This document shows, piece after piece, positions 6,746 to 14,108 of a DNA stretch of 20,666 bases. The notes beneath the pieces were generated by a model. It searched no databases, was not told where the DNA came from, and was given only the letters and a program-made list of their open reading frames with translations. The position numbers were made by a program, and so were the translations under genes. The stretch is from QQUD01 sp039029915 (GTDB lineage Bacteria > Chloroflexota > Anaerolineae > Promineifilales > Promineifilaceae): the NCBI GenBank assembly GCA_039029915.1, contig JBCCFD010000090.1, forward strand, positions 1-20,666. The letters run 5' to 3'. Numbering within the stretch: the first letter of the stretch is position 1; each line of letters starts with the position of its first letter.

Positions 6746-7453
6746 CTACCAAACCCGAAGCGTCTTAAATCGCTCCCCATATTCAAATTCGGCCTCTTTT
6801 GCATGGCCCGCATCCAGGTCTTTCATCCATTGAAGGCCATCTTTCTCGTTGGCAAACTGGGTTTTGTGGGCAAGACAGCCGGCAATCTTCTTTGGGTAAA
6901 CGGCCGTAACGTCCACCAGCACATCCGGATCCCGATCAGACGCAAAAAGAAAGACGCGCTCAAGACAGCCCACGTCTGCCCCAGCCGCTTCCAGCTGCTC
7001 CGGTTGGTATAAAAACATCTTTGACGGCATGTAAGCATCAATAGCTGCTTGGCTAGCCGCAATGTGATCGGGGTGAATCTGACCGGTCCAGAACGGGTCA
7101 AATGTAAACAGCGTGTCTGCTTGCGTTTGCCGATATAGATTCGCGATTTGGGCGCGGAGCGTTAAGTCAGGCACTAATTCCCCATCTGGATGCCCTAAAT
7201 TAAAGGTTTGTTTAATACCGAGGATAGAAGCGGCCGTTTCCGTCTCGTTCTTTCTTAGGTCAGCCAGACCATTTCGATTCAAGCTGCGATCGCTTGTCCC
7301 AATATCGCCCAGCGTACAGTTCACGGAAAAAATCTCAACGCCGCGTTGCGCCAACCTGTAGATCGTTCCCCCACACATCGTTTCTAAATCATCAGGGTGA
7401 GCCGCCACCACAATAAGCCGTTTTATCTCATCAAATGCTTCAAAGCCAATCAT
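6746..7453 (-). CDS. PIG-L/LmbE family deacetylase
   Basis: This is a 235-residue zinc-dependent N-deacetylase of the PIG-L/LmbE superfamily, whose members act on N-acetylglucosaminyl conjugates, bacillithiol or mycothiol precursors, or other acetamido sugars. The zinc-binding AHPDDLE motif is at 18-24 and the second ligand motif HPDH at 126-129. GHPDGEL (86-92) is also typical, and the length is normal. The ATG at 7453 was preferred over a TTG just upstream because GGAG lies 8 nt before it. The gene converges on the hairpin region and is divergent from cluster A. The substrate is unknown. Its position beside oxygenase and reductase genes may mean a role in the same sugar-derivative metabolism, but that is inference only. 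Confidence 0.88.
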   Translation of the reverse strand: MIGFEAFDEIKRLIVVAAHPDDLETMCGGTIYRLAQRGVEIFSVNCTLGDIGTSDRSLNRNGLADLRKNETETAASILGIKQTFNLGHPDGELVPDLTLRAQIANLYRQTQADTLFTFDPFWTGQIHPDHIAASQAAIDAYMPSKMFLYQPEQLEAAGADVGCLERVFLFASDRDPDVLVDVTAVYPKKIAGCLAHKTQFANEKDGLQWMKDLDAGHAKEAEFEYGERFKTLRVW

Positions 7454-7827
7454 CAATTAATCTCCAGTTTTGATTCAGGTTGAGAATGGGTGGACTCTTG
7501 TCAAATACTATCGTGTCAAACAATATGATTTTGCGCCCACTCTCGCTATGCTCTGATTTTGAGGTGCTTTTACGAAAACAACAAATTTCTAACACGGCCG
7601 AATTAATCATTACCGTTTTCCATGTAGCAATATTGAAAACGCGGCCTGTTTCGCTTTGAGATCAGCCCAAAGCCCGATAGAATTTTTAAGAAACAATCTA
7701 TAAAAAACGACCCAAAACAGACCCATTTCAGCGAATAATGCAGTCACAGCCACTTTCAAGCGGTTAGTCAACATTTCACCCCTACCAAAGCGAATGACAA
7801 CGACCCATTTGAATCATAAGGAACGGT
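7454..7827. other. 374-bp divergent intergenic region
   Basis: No credible gene is seen. The region separates the leftward PIG-L gene from rightward cluster A and should hold both promoters. A weak rightward match is TTGTCA at 7498-7503 with CAATAT 17 nt further on. It contains one CGGCCG core (7595-7600) and a degenerate copy near 7640 (GCGGCCTG). The word TGTCAAA occurs twice, about 15 bp apart (around 7500 and 7515). Confidence 0.4.
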
Positions 7828-8613
7828 ATGAACCCCACAATCTACATAAGCATCGATGGTGTCAGACCCGACGCTATTCAACAAACAGACACACCAGCTC
7901 TAGACAAAGTCATTGCGGGTGGGGCATCGACGATGAGTGCTCAATCTTTAATGCCCAATATCACCTTGCCCTGTCACACCAGCACCTTTTTTAGCTTGCC
8001 TGCTTCTCGCCACGGCGTGATTAGCAATGATTGGGCACCAATGGCCCGTCCTGTACCTAGTATTTTTGATGTGGCGTACAAAAACGGCCGTAAAACGGCC
8101 GCTTTTCACTGCTGGGGCATGTTTCGCAACTTAAGCCACCCCGACAATCTCTCCATGCAAACGATTCGGCACTATGTGGATTACGGGGCTGAGGTTGATT
8201 GGTGGGTAAAAGAGGATTCTGTCCGCTTTTTTGAAAAAGAAACGGCCGATTTCACCTTTATCTACTTTCTGATGACGGACGATATTGGTCACAAACACGG
8301 TTGGATGTCTCCAGAATATTTGGCTGAACTGGAAAAAATTGATGGCTTTATTGGTGAGCTGCTCGACGTCGTGCCAGAGGATATGACCATGCTCATTCAC
8401 GCCGATCACGGTGGACATGAGCGGACACACGGCACTGATTGCCCCGAAGATATGACGATTCCCTGGATGATCAAAGGGCCTACCATCAAAGAAGGTTACA
8501 CGATACAAACGGCCGTTTCCCTGCTCGATACCGCCCCCACCATTGCACACCTGCTCAATATTCCTCCAGACAAAGATTGGGAAGGAACGGCCGTATTGGA
8601 GGCATTCAAATGA
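7828..8613 (+). CDS. Nucleotide pyrophosphatase/phosphodiesterase-like enzyme (alkaline phosphatase superfamily)
   Basis: This is a 261-residue metal-dependent phosphodiesterase/phosphatase-type hydrolase with no signal peptide, so probably cytosolic. The two-metal site can be read in order: D10 in SIDG, the likely nucleophile T46 in MPNITLPCHTS, D151 and H155 in TDDIGHKHG, D193-H194 in HADHGGH, and H201 in THG. These match the NPP/type I phosphodiesterase pattern. The protein is shorter than most NPPs (about 400 aa) and seems to be a minimal catalytic domain. The start ATG follows AAGGA at 5 nt. Its stop overlaps the next start as ATGA (8610-8613), so it is the first gene of a coupled set with the oxygenase and the reductase fusion. 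It contains five CGGCCG cores, the densest gene in the window. The natural substrate is not evident. Confidence 0.85.
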   Translation: MNPTIYISIDGVRPDAIQQTDTPALDKVIAGGASTMSAQSLMPNITLPCHTSTFFSLPASRHGVISNDWAPMARPVPSIFDVAYKNGRKTAAFHCWGMFRNLSHPDNLSMQTIRHYVDYGAEVDWWVKEDSVRFFEKETADFTFIYFLMTDDIGHKHGWMSPEYLAELEKIDGFIGELLDVVPEDMTMLIHADHGGHERTHGTDCPEDMTIPWMIKGPTIKEGYTIQTAVSLLDTAPTIAHLLNIPPDKDWEGTAVLEAFK

Positions 8614-9524
8614 TCCCCATCATCAATATTTCTCAAGACAAAAACATTGTTGCCAAACAAATTGCTCACGCCTGTGAAACGATAGGCTTTTTTATGATTG
8701 AGGGGCACGGTATCGAGCTATCGCTGATTGAAAATGTCAACGAACAGGCCAAACAGTTTTTTGACCTATCAGCCGCTGAGAAAAACGGTTACTCAGTTAC
8801 AGGCGGCATGGGCTACATCGGCCCAAGTGGCGAGCAGCTAGCCGCTAGCTCTGACGACACAACAGTGCAGGATGTCAAAGAATCGCTCAACTTAACGCTT
8901 CCAATCGATCCAAATAGCTGGCCAGCTCATCCAGCCTCATTTCAGCAAAACACGGCCGTTTATCTTCAAAGCCTCATCGACCTCGCCCAAAAATTGATGC
9001 AGCTTTTTGCCCTTGCCCTCGAGCTAGAAGAGCACTGGTTTGACGACAAAATTGATGATCCTCGCACTATATTGCGGTTGCTCAACTACCCACCTATTCA
9101 AAATCAACAGCCCAATCTTTCACGAGCCGGAGCCCACACCGATTACGGCACGTTAACCATTTTGTGGTCCCCCGACTCACGCGGTCTACAGGCTCAAAAT
9201 CGTCAGGGGGAGTGGGTCGATGTGATTTCAAAACCTGAGCAGTTTATTATCAACATTGGGGATTTAATGATGAACTGGACCAACGACCGCTGGATATCTA
9301 CCCCGCATAAAGTCGTTCCCCAGCCAGAAACGGCTGGCAAGCGGCGCAATTCACTCGCCTTTTTCCACAATCCCAATCCCAATGCTCTGATTAAGTGCAT
9401 CGACACCTGCTGCTCAGAAGAAAATCCAGCTAAATATGAACCCATTTTGGCAAAACAACATCTAGAGATAAAAATTTCCAAGAGTCTTGGACAGGAGGTC
9501 AAACTCGATGATCAACAAAACTGA
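8610..9524 (+). CDS. Isopenicillin N synthase-like 2-oxoglutarate/Fe(II) dioxygenase
   Basis: This is a 304-residue non-haem iron oxygenase of the IPNS/2OG-Fe(II) family. The N-terminal DIOX_N part has IAHACETIGFFMIEGHGI (18-35). The double-stranded beta-helix core supplies the HxD...H iron triad: H176 and D178 in GAHTDYGTLTIL, and H233 in STPHKVV. R246 and S248 (RRNSLAFF) form the RxS pair that binds the 2-oxoglutarate carboxylate. It is therefore predicted to hydroxylate or desaturate a small molecule with 2-oxoglutarate and O2; a true penicillin-forming role is not implied. The ATG at 8610 overlaps the previous stop and has GGAGG at 8598-8602. Its 3' end overlaps the next gene by 17 bp, so three-gene translational coupling is likely. 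Confidence 0.9.
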   Translation: MIPIINISQDKNIVAKQIAHACETIGFFMIEGHGIELSLIENVNEQAKQFFDLSAAEKNGYSVTGGMGYIGPSGEQLAASSDDTTVQDVKESLNLTLPIDPNSWPAHPASFQQNTAVYLQSLIDLAQKLMQLFALALELEEHWFDDKIDDPRTILRLLNYPPIQNQQPNLSRAGAHTDYGTLTILWSPDSRGLQAQNRQGEWVDVISKPEQFIINIGDLMMNWTNDRWISTPHKVVPQPETAGKRRNSLAFFHNPNPNALIKCIDTCCSEENPAKYEPILAKQHLEIKISKSLGQEVKLDDQQN

Positions 9525-10959
9525 ACTCGCCCCCGGTTTAATGATTTCACCAATCATCACGGGCCTGTGGCAAATTGCGGACATGGAGCGCAACGGGCGT
9601 TCTCTTGACCCCAAAGAAACAGCCAAAGCGATGCAGCCCTACTTTGATGCCGGACTCACCACGTTTGATATGGCAGATCATTACGGCTCAGCGGAGCTAA
9701 TCGCTGGGGAGTTTCGTCAGTCGTTGGCCAATCAAAATGAGGTACAGCTTTTCACCAAATGGGTGCCAAAAGCGGGAGCCGTCACGCGTGATGAGGTTAA
9801 AACGGCCGTTCAGCTCTCCCTCGACCGACTGCAAACAAACCAAATTGATTTACTCCAATATCACTGCTGGAACTATGCCGATCCCATTTGGTTAGACACG
9901 CTGTTTTGGCTCCAAGAGCTCAAACAGGAGGGACTGATTCGTCATTTGGGATTAACCAATGTTGATACGGCCCATCTCCGCATGGCATTAACAAGCGGTA
10001 TTGAGATTGTTACCAATCAGGTGAGTTACTCACTGCTCGATCAGCGGGCGGGTCGAGGGATGAGGCAGCTTTGCGAGCAGTTTGGCATCAAGATTCTTGC
10101 CTTTGGCACGATAGCGGGTGGGTTTTTATCTGAAAAATGGCTCAATCAACCGGAGCCGGATTGGGGCAATTTAGAAACGTGGTCGCAAATGAAATACGGC
10201 CGTTATATCAAAACCGTTGGCGGCTGGGAGCCGTTCCAAAACTTACTGCAGACCATTGACAGCATTGCTAAAAAACATCAGGTGTCGATGGCCAATGTGG
10301 CCTGTAAAGCAGTTCTGCAGCAGCCTTTCGTAGGCGGCGTCATTATTGGTGCCCGACTTGGTCAAAACGCCCACATTGAAAATAATCTCAACCTGCTCAG
10401 CTTCGATTTAGACGGCAATGATTGGATTCTGTTAGCTTCAGCCCATGAGCAGCTCGGCGCTATTCCGGGTGATTGTGGTGACGAGTACCGCAAGCCCCCC
10501 TTCCTGACGGCCTCAGGGGATTTAAGCCATCACCTTGAGCAAATCCCGGCTCCCTATCCTACCCAAACTCGTGAGGACGGCTCAATCCAAGTCTTCACAG
10601 GCACCAAATGGGAAGCGTTAGCCGGCTTTTGCCGAGCCATTCAGCGTGGGGAAGAGGTTCATATTTCAGGAACGACGGCCACCCACGGGGACCAACTCAT
10701 CGGTGGGGACGATCCAGCATCCCAAACTCATTTTATTATTGATAAGATAGAGGGGGTGTTGCAAAGCTTAAACGGCCGTTTAGAAGATGTCATTCGCACC
10801 CGCATTTACATTCGGAACCTTGATCAGTGGGAACCGATCGCCTTAGCCCACGGTGAGCGTTTTGCCCATATTCAACCGGCCAACACGCTCGTTCAAGCTG
10901 CCCTCGTAGGGGATGAATACCTAGTCGAAATCGAGGTAGACGCCCGCGTCACGCAATAG
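9508..10959 (+). CDS. Aldo/keto reductase fused to a Rid-family (YjgF/RidA-like) domain
   Basis: The 483-residue protein has two domains. Residues 1 to about 330 are an NAD(P)H aldo/keto reductase with the tetrad D54, Y59, K84 and H119 (FDMADHYG, FTKW, QYHCW) and the VGGVIIGAR cofactor-side segment. Residues about 365-483 are a Rid fold starting GTKWEALAGF and containing HISGTTATHG and RLEDVIRTRIYI. The Arg that follows 'PA' in active RidA imine deaminases is Asn459 here (IQPANTLVQA), so this domain probably belongs to the Rid groups lacking enamine deaminase activity. It may instead bind a ligand or hold the enzyme as an oligomer. The ATG at 9508 has AGGAGG 9 nt upstream; a TTG at 9487 in the same frame was rejected. 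It is the last gene of cluster A and is followed by a strong terminator. Confidence 0.9.
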   Translation: MINKTELAPGLMISPIITGLWQIADMERNGRSLDPKETAKAMQPYFDAGLTTFDMADHYGSAELIAGEFRQSLANQNEVQLFTKWVPKAGAVTRDEVKTAVQLSLDRLQTNQIDLLQYHCWNYADPIWLDTLFWLQELKQEGLIRHLGLTNVDTAHLRMALTSGIEIVTNQVSYSLLDQRAGRGMRQLCEQFGIKILAFGTIAGGFLSEKWLNQPEPDWGNLETWSQMKYGRYIKTVGGWEPFQNLLQTIDSIAKKHQVSMANVACKAVLQQPFVGGVIIGARLGQNAHIENNLNLLSFDLDGNDWILLASAHEQLGAIPGDCGDEYRKPPFLTASGDLSHHLEQIPAPYPTQTREDGSIQVFTGTKWEALAGFCRAIQRGEEVHISGTTATHGDQLIGGDDPASQTHFIIDKIEGVLQSLNGRLEDVIRTRIYIRNLDQWEPIALAHGERFAHIQPANTLVQAALVGDEYLVEIEVDARVTQ

Positions 10960-10986
10960 CATCCTATAAACATAGTCCACATTCTA

Positions 10987-11018
10987 TTGGGCTGATCCAA
11001 AAGATCAGCCCAATTTTT
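10987..11018 (+). terminator. Strong intrinsic terminator of cluster A
   Basis: A perfect 11-bp stem, TTGGGCTGATC (10987-10997) with GATCAGCCCAA (11003-11013), closes a CAAAA loop and is followed at once by five Ts (11014-11018). It lies 27 nt after the stop of the AKR-Rid fusion. Confidence 0.92.
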
Positions 11019-11139
11019 ACGCTCCTCCCTTTTTATCAAAAGCAATTTTATATTTAGAACTCTGGTTATTCTGCAAAGGGCCCCAGCGGCGGCTGATTCT
11101 ATCAGGGGGCATTCAAAGATCTTACGATTGGGGCAAAAG

Positions 11140-11167
11140 TTGAAAAAGTAGAAAAACGTTTTATAAT
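11140..11167 (+). promoter_or_regulatory. Sigma70-type promoter of cluster B
   Basis: TTGAAA (11140-11145) and a perfect TATAAT (11162-11167) are 16 nt apart, in an AT-rich stretch about 43 nt ahead of the ROK regulator's ATG. A transcription start near 11174 would be expected. Confidence 0.75.
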
Positions 11168-11174
11168 ATCGGCA

Positions 11175-11193
11175 ATAAATAAAAATGATTTAT
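11175..11193. promoter_or_regulatory. Candidate operator near the cluster B transcription start
   Basis: ATAAAT (11175-11180) and ATTTAT (11188-11193) form an inverted repeat with a 7-nt spacer, at the predicted start of transcription and ahead of the ROK gene. Autoregulation by the encoded ROK protein is a reasonable guess. The site is short and very AT-rich, so chance occurrence is possible. Confidence 0.35.
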
Positions 11194-11209
11194 AAATTAA
11201 AGAGCGTTG

Positions 11210-12427
11210 ATGAAAACAGTTAGTGGAAGCAATATCGTGCGGGTCAAAAGCCATAATCGCCAAGCGATTTTGTTGGCTTTGCTTAATGCCCCTGCCTCAC
11301 GGGTAGAACTCGCGAAGACGCTGAACATTACCAGCATGACTGTGACAAACATCGTCTCTGAACTAATAAACGAAGGCTGGGTCTGCTTAAAGGAAAACGA
11401 AACGGCCGTTTCACGCAAAAAAGCCGGTCGCCCCCGCGAAACGCTGCAAATCAATCCTGAGGCTGGGTATGTCATCTCCGTGCACATCGGCATTGGTATC
11501 CTCCGCATTGGTATTGTTAATTTATGCGGTGAGCTTATTTTGCTTAACGAGCAGCCTTTTGACATCACCCTGCCCGCAACGGCCGTTTTAAAGCAAATTG
11601 CCTCAGAAATAAAAACAATCTACCAGCAGTCAACCATTCCAAACCACAAGATTTTTGGAATTGGCGTGGGTTCATCCGGCTTGATTGACGCCCAAAACGG
11701 CATTTGCGTGACGGCACCTAGCCTGCAGTGGCATCATGTTGAAATTGCCCAGCAGCTCAAGCGGCTCACCGGCTTTGAAGTTCGAGTTGAAAACAATGTG
11801 CGAGCAATGGCGTTAGGCGAGGCCCACTTTGGCGCAGGCCAAAACGTCTCACTGTGCGCCATGATTTACGGCCGTATTGGGGTTGGGGCTGGATTTGTTT
11901 TGAATAACGAGCTGTTTAGAGGCGTCAAAGCTGGGGCTGGCGAAATTGGTCACACAATCATCCAGCCCGATTCAACCATTCAGTGTCGCTGTGGTCAATT
12001 TGGATGTCTAGAAACCATCGTGACCCAGCCAATTCTTGAAAGCAAGCTGTCGCAGTCTAAATATGCCCCCCTGCACACAATCGCCACTGAAGTCGAGCGA
12101 TTTGACTACATTTTAAATCTTGCCAAAGAAGGGGACCCATTCGTTCAGACTCAAATGCAGCTGATAGCTAACTATTTAAGCATCGCCATGATTAATTTAG
12201 TCAACACGCTTAATCCCGAGCAGATCATATTAGGCGGTATGTATGCACAGGGTGCAGAGCAGTTTCTGCCCTTTTTACAAGAATCTGTTCGCCAAAAAGC
12301 GTTTGGCGGCTTGGGCCAACACGTCCAAATTGTCGCCGCTCAGAATGGGCTGCAGGCTGGCGTTATTGGCGCAGCCAGTATTGCGTTAATGGCGTTTTTC
12401 TATAAAGGACATATTTCACAAAATTGA
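11210..12427 (+). CDS. ROK-family transcriptional regulator
   Basis: The 405-residue protein has an N-terminal winged helix-turn-helix (about 17-60, NRQAILLALLNAPASRVELA onward) and the linker KKAGRPRETLQINPEAGYVI typical of NagC/Mlc/XylR-type regulators. A sugar-kinase-fold domain follows. The ROK zinc site is complete: H248 and C259, C261, C266 in CRCGQFGCLE. The kinase function seems lost: the usual DxGGT phosphate loop is replaced near VHIGIG (91-96), and the catalytic Asp of the NDAN motif is replaced in VENNVRAM (193-200). It is thus a sugar- or metabolite-sensing repressor or activator, not a kinase. The ATG at 11210 was taken over a TTG one codon earlier. It heads cluster B, 11 nt before the monooxygenase gene, so it probably controls that cluster. 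Confidence 0.92.
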   Translation: MKTVSGSNIVRVKSHNRQAILLALLNAPASRVELAKTLNITSMTVTNIVSELINEGWVCLKENETAVSRKKAGRPRETLQINPEAGYVISVHIGIGILRIGIVNLCGELILLNEQPFDITLPATAVLKQIASEIKTIYQQSTIPNHKIFGIGVGSSGLIDAQNGICVTAPSLQWHHVEIAQQLKRLTGFEVRVENNVRAMALGEAHFGAGQNVSLCAMIYGRIGVGAGFVLNNELFRGVKAGAGEIGHTIIQPDSTIQCRCGQFGCLETIVTQPILESKLSQSKYAPLHTIATEVERFDYILNLAKEGDPFVQTQMQLIANYLSIAMINLVNTLNPEQIILGGMYAQGAEQFLPFLQESVRQKAFGGLGQHVQIVAAQNGLQAGVIGAASIALMAFFYKGHISQN

Positions 12428-12438
12428 AAGGAAATCTT

Positions 12439-13590
12439 ATGATAAAAGTCCGATCTTCCCATCTAACCGGAGCAGAAGTCTCCTGGTTTGCCCCAATTTG
12501 TAGCGATGACTATGAATTTTTAGGGGTACCCGATAAGCGCTTGAAATCAAGCTTTGACCACACAGCAGAAATTTTGCTAACGGCCGATAAGCTTGGCTAT
12601 CGCAATATCCTATGCCCGTCTTCATATCAAGTGGGGCAAGATGTCATGACGTTTGCCTCTGCCGTTGCACCGCAAACCGAAAATATCAATCTGCTGGCAG
12701 CCATTCGCTGTGGCGAACTTCATCCACCGATGCTGGCCCGCAGCATTGCCACTCTCGATCACATTTTGAAAGGTCGTCTCACCATCAATATCATTTCCTC
12801 AAACATGCCGGGCGAGATTATGGACTCAAAGCCACGCTATCAGCGCTCACGGGAGGTCATCGAAATCCTCAAGCAGGCATGGACCCAAGAGTACATCGAT
12901 TACGAAGGGGAGTTTTACAATATCAAGCTAGAAACCACGGACCCCGTCAAACCTTATCAGCAAAATGGTGGCCCGCTTCTTTACTTTGGGGGATATTCAC
13001 CTTGGGGCAAAGATTTATGTGCGGAACATTGTGATGTTTACCTGATGTGGCCCGATACAGAGGAAAACTTGCTCGGTCATATGGAGGATTTGAGCACTCG
13101 GGCAGACGCCTACGGCCGTACCATCGATTATGGTCTCCGCGTGCATATGGTTGTGCGCGAAACAGAAGCTGAAGCGCGGGCTGCGGCCAATCGTTTAGTG
13201 TCCAAGCTTGATGATGAGTTTGGCAGTGAAATTCGCAATCGGGCGCAAGATGCAAAGACACTCGGGGTGGCACTGCAGGCCGAAGCCCGCGAACGGGCTG
13301 ACGATGAAGGCTACACTGAGCCGCATCTCTGGACCGGTGTGGGACGGGCTCGCTCCGGCTGCGGCGCCGCTCTTGTTGGCAATCCAGACCAAATTGTTGC
13401 CAAAATTAAACGGTACATGGATATGGGCATTCGTGCTTTTATCTTCTCTGGATATCCTCACTTAGATGAGTGTCAATTATTCGCTAAATACGTCTTACCG
13501 GAATTAGAAACCATCTCTATGCCCGTTGAACAGGGTCGTATTCCAAATGAACTGCCGCTCACCCCATTGGGTGCTGGCGAAAGGGTATAA
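12439..13590 (+). CDS. LLM-class flavin-dependent monooxygenase (SsuD-like)
   Basis: This 383-residue TIM-barrel protein of the luciferase-like monooxygenase class is closest in style to alkanesulfonate monooxygenase SsuD. The segments ILLTADKLGYRNILCPSSYQ, DVMTFASAVAPQTENINLLA, ARSIATLDHILKGRLTINII and RYQRSREVIEILKQAWTQ follow the SsuD order. Such enzymes use reduced FMN from a partner reductase to cleave C-S or oxidise other small substrates. The predicted partner is the very next gene, 4 nt downstream. The ATG at 12439 follows AAGGAA at 7 nt; an in-frame TTG at 12424 overlapping the ROK stop was rejected. No ssuABC transporter gene is present in the window, so a sulfonate substrate is not established. 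Confidence 0.9.
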   Translation: MIKVRSSHLTGAEVSWFAPICSDDYEFLGVPDKRLKSSFDHTAEILLTADKLGYRNILCPSSYQVGQDVMTFASAVAPQTENINLLAAIRCGELHPPMLARSIATLDHILKGRLTINIISSNMPGEIMDSKPRYQRSREVIEILKQAWTQEYIDYEGEFYNIKLETTDPVKPYQQNGGPLLYFGGYSPWGKDLCAEHCDVYLMWPDTEENLLGHMEDLSTRADAYGRTIDYGLRVHMVVRETEAEARAAANRLVSKLDDEFGSEIRNRAQDAKTLGVALQAEARERADDEGYTEPHLWTGVGRARSGCGAALVGNPDQIVAKIKRYMDMGIRAFIFSGYPHLDECQLFAKYVLPELETISMPVEQGRIPNELPLTPLGAGERV

Positions 13591-13594
13591 TCTC

Positions 13595-14098
13595 ATGACA
13601 CACAATATCGACGCTTTCAAATCTGTAATGGGCCATTTTCCAGCTGGTGTTACCGTCGTTACAATCAAAGCGGGTGAAGAAATTCATGGCTGCACGGTTT
13701 CGGCTTTTACATCTATTTCGGCTGACCCCGCCTTAATCATGATTTCCATTAACAATGACAGTCGGTCAGGTCAACTTTTACAGCAAGAAGGGGCGAAATT
13801 TGGCGTGAATATATTAGCAGCTGACCAAGCAGACATTTCAAACCAGTTTGCCTGGGTTAAAACTGATAATAAATTTGAGCTAGGGAAATGGACAACGGCC
13901 GTTACCGACGCCCCTATCCTTGAGAACGCACTAGCTTGGCTTGATTGCACCATTCACTCAACCCACCTAGCCGGGACGCACACCTTGTACATTGGCAAAG
14001 TTGAAGCCTGTCAATTGGTTCGTCCTGATGAGGCCCCATTGGTTTATTGGAACCGCAAATATCGAGACCTAGTGCTCGATGAGCTTGTAACAGCATAA
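13595..14098 (+). CDS. Flavin reductase-like protein (DIM6/NTAB family)
   Basis: This is a 167-residue FMN-binding split-barrel protein of the flavin reductase family, with the typical start FKSVMGHFPAGVTVVT, GCTVSAFTSISADPALIMIS and FGVNILAADQ. The C-terminal half includes HTLYIGKVEA and PLVYWNRKYRDL, also typical. It should reduce FMN or FAD with NAD(P)H and hand it to the LLM monooxygenase encoded just upstream. The ATG at 13595 is 4 nt after that gene's stop; its AAGGG ribosome site lies inside the end of the upstream gene, so the two are coupled. A longer frame opens inside the upstream gene but matches the family only from this ATG. Confidence 0.92.
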   Translation: MTHNIDAFKSVMGHFPAGVTVVTIKAGEEIHGCTVSAFTSISADPALIMISINNDSRSGQLLQQEGAKFGVNILAADQADISNQFAWVKTDNKFELGKWTTAVTDAPILENALAWLDCTIHSTHLAGTHTLYIGKVEACQLVRPDEAPLVYWNRKYRDLVLDELVTA

Positions 14099-14108
14099 GG
14101 AACTGATT

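Noticed and set aside
7284..7294. Cyanobacterial HIP1 (GCGATCGC) as a second iterated palindrome
   Set aside because: Only a couple of exact copies are seen (around 7287 and 14912); not enriched in the way ACGGCCGT is.
8131..8550. 139-codon open frame on the minus strand inside the phosphodiesterase gene
   Set aside because: It lies antisense to a gene with complete metal-site motifs, has no ribosome site and resembles no family; a shadow frame.
8610..9524. A beta-lactam biosynthesis cluster built on the IPNS-like oxygenase
   Set aside because: No peptide synthetase or acyltransferase gene is nearby; the IPNS family name covers many general oxygenases.
11197..11568. 123-codon minus-strand frame over the start of the ROK gene
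   Set aside because: It covers the promoter side and helix-turn-helix region of a well-supported gene and shows no recognisable motif.
12612..13034. 140-codon + strand frame inside the LLM monooxygenase gene
   Set aside because: Composition is rich in His, Ser and Arg without domain signals, and the overlapping frame encodes a clear SsuD-like protein.
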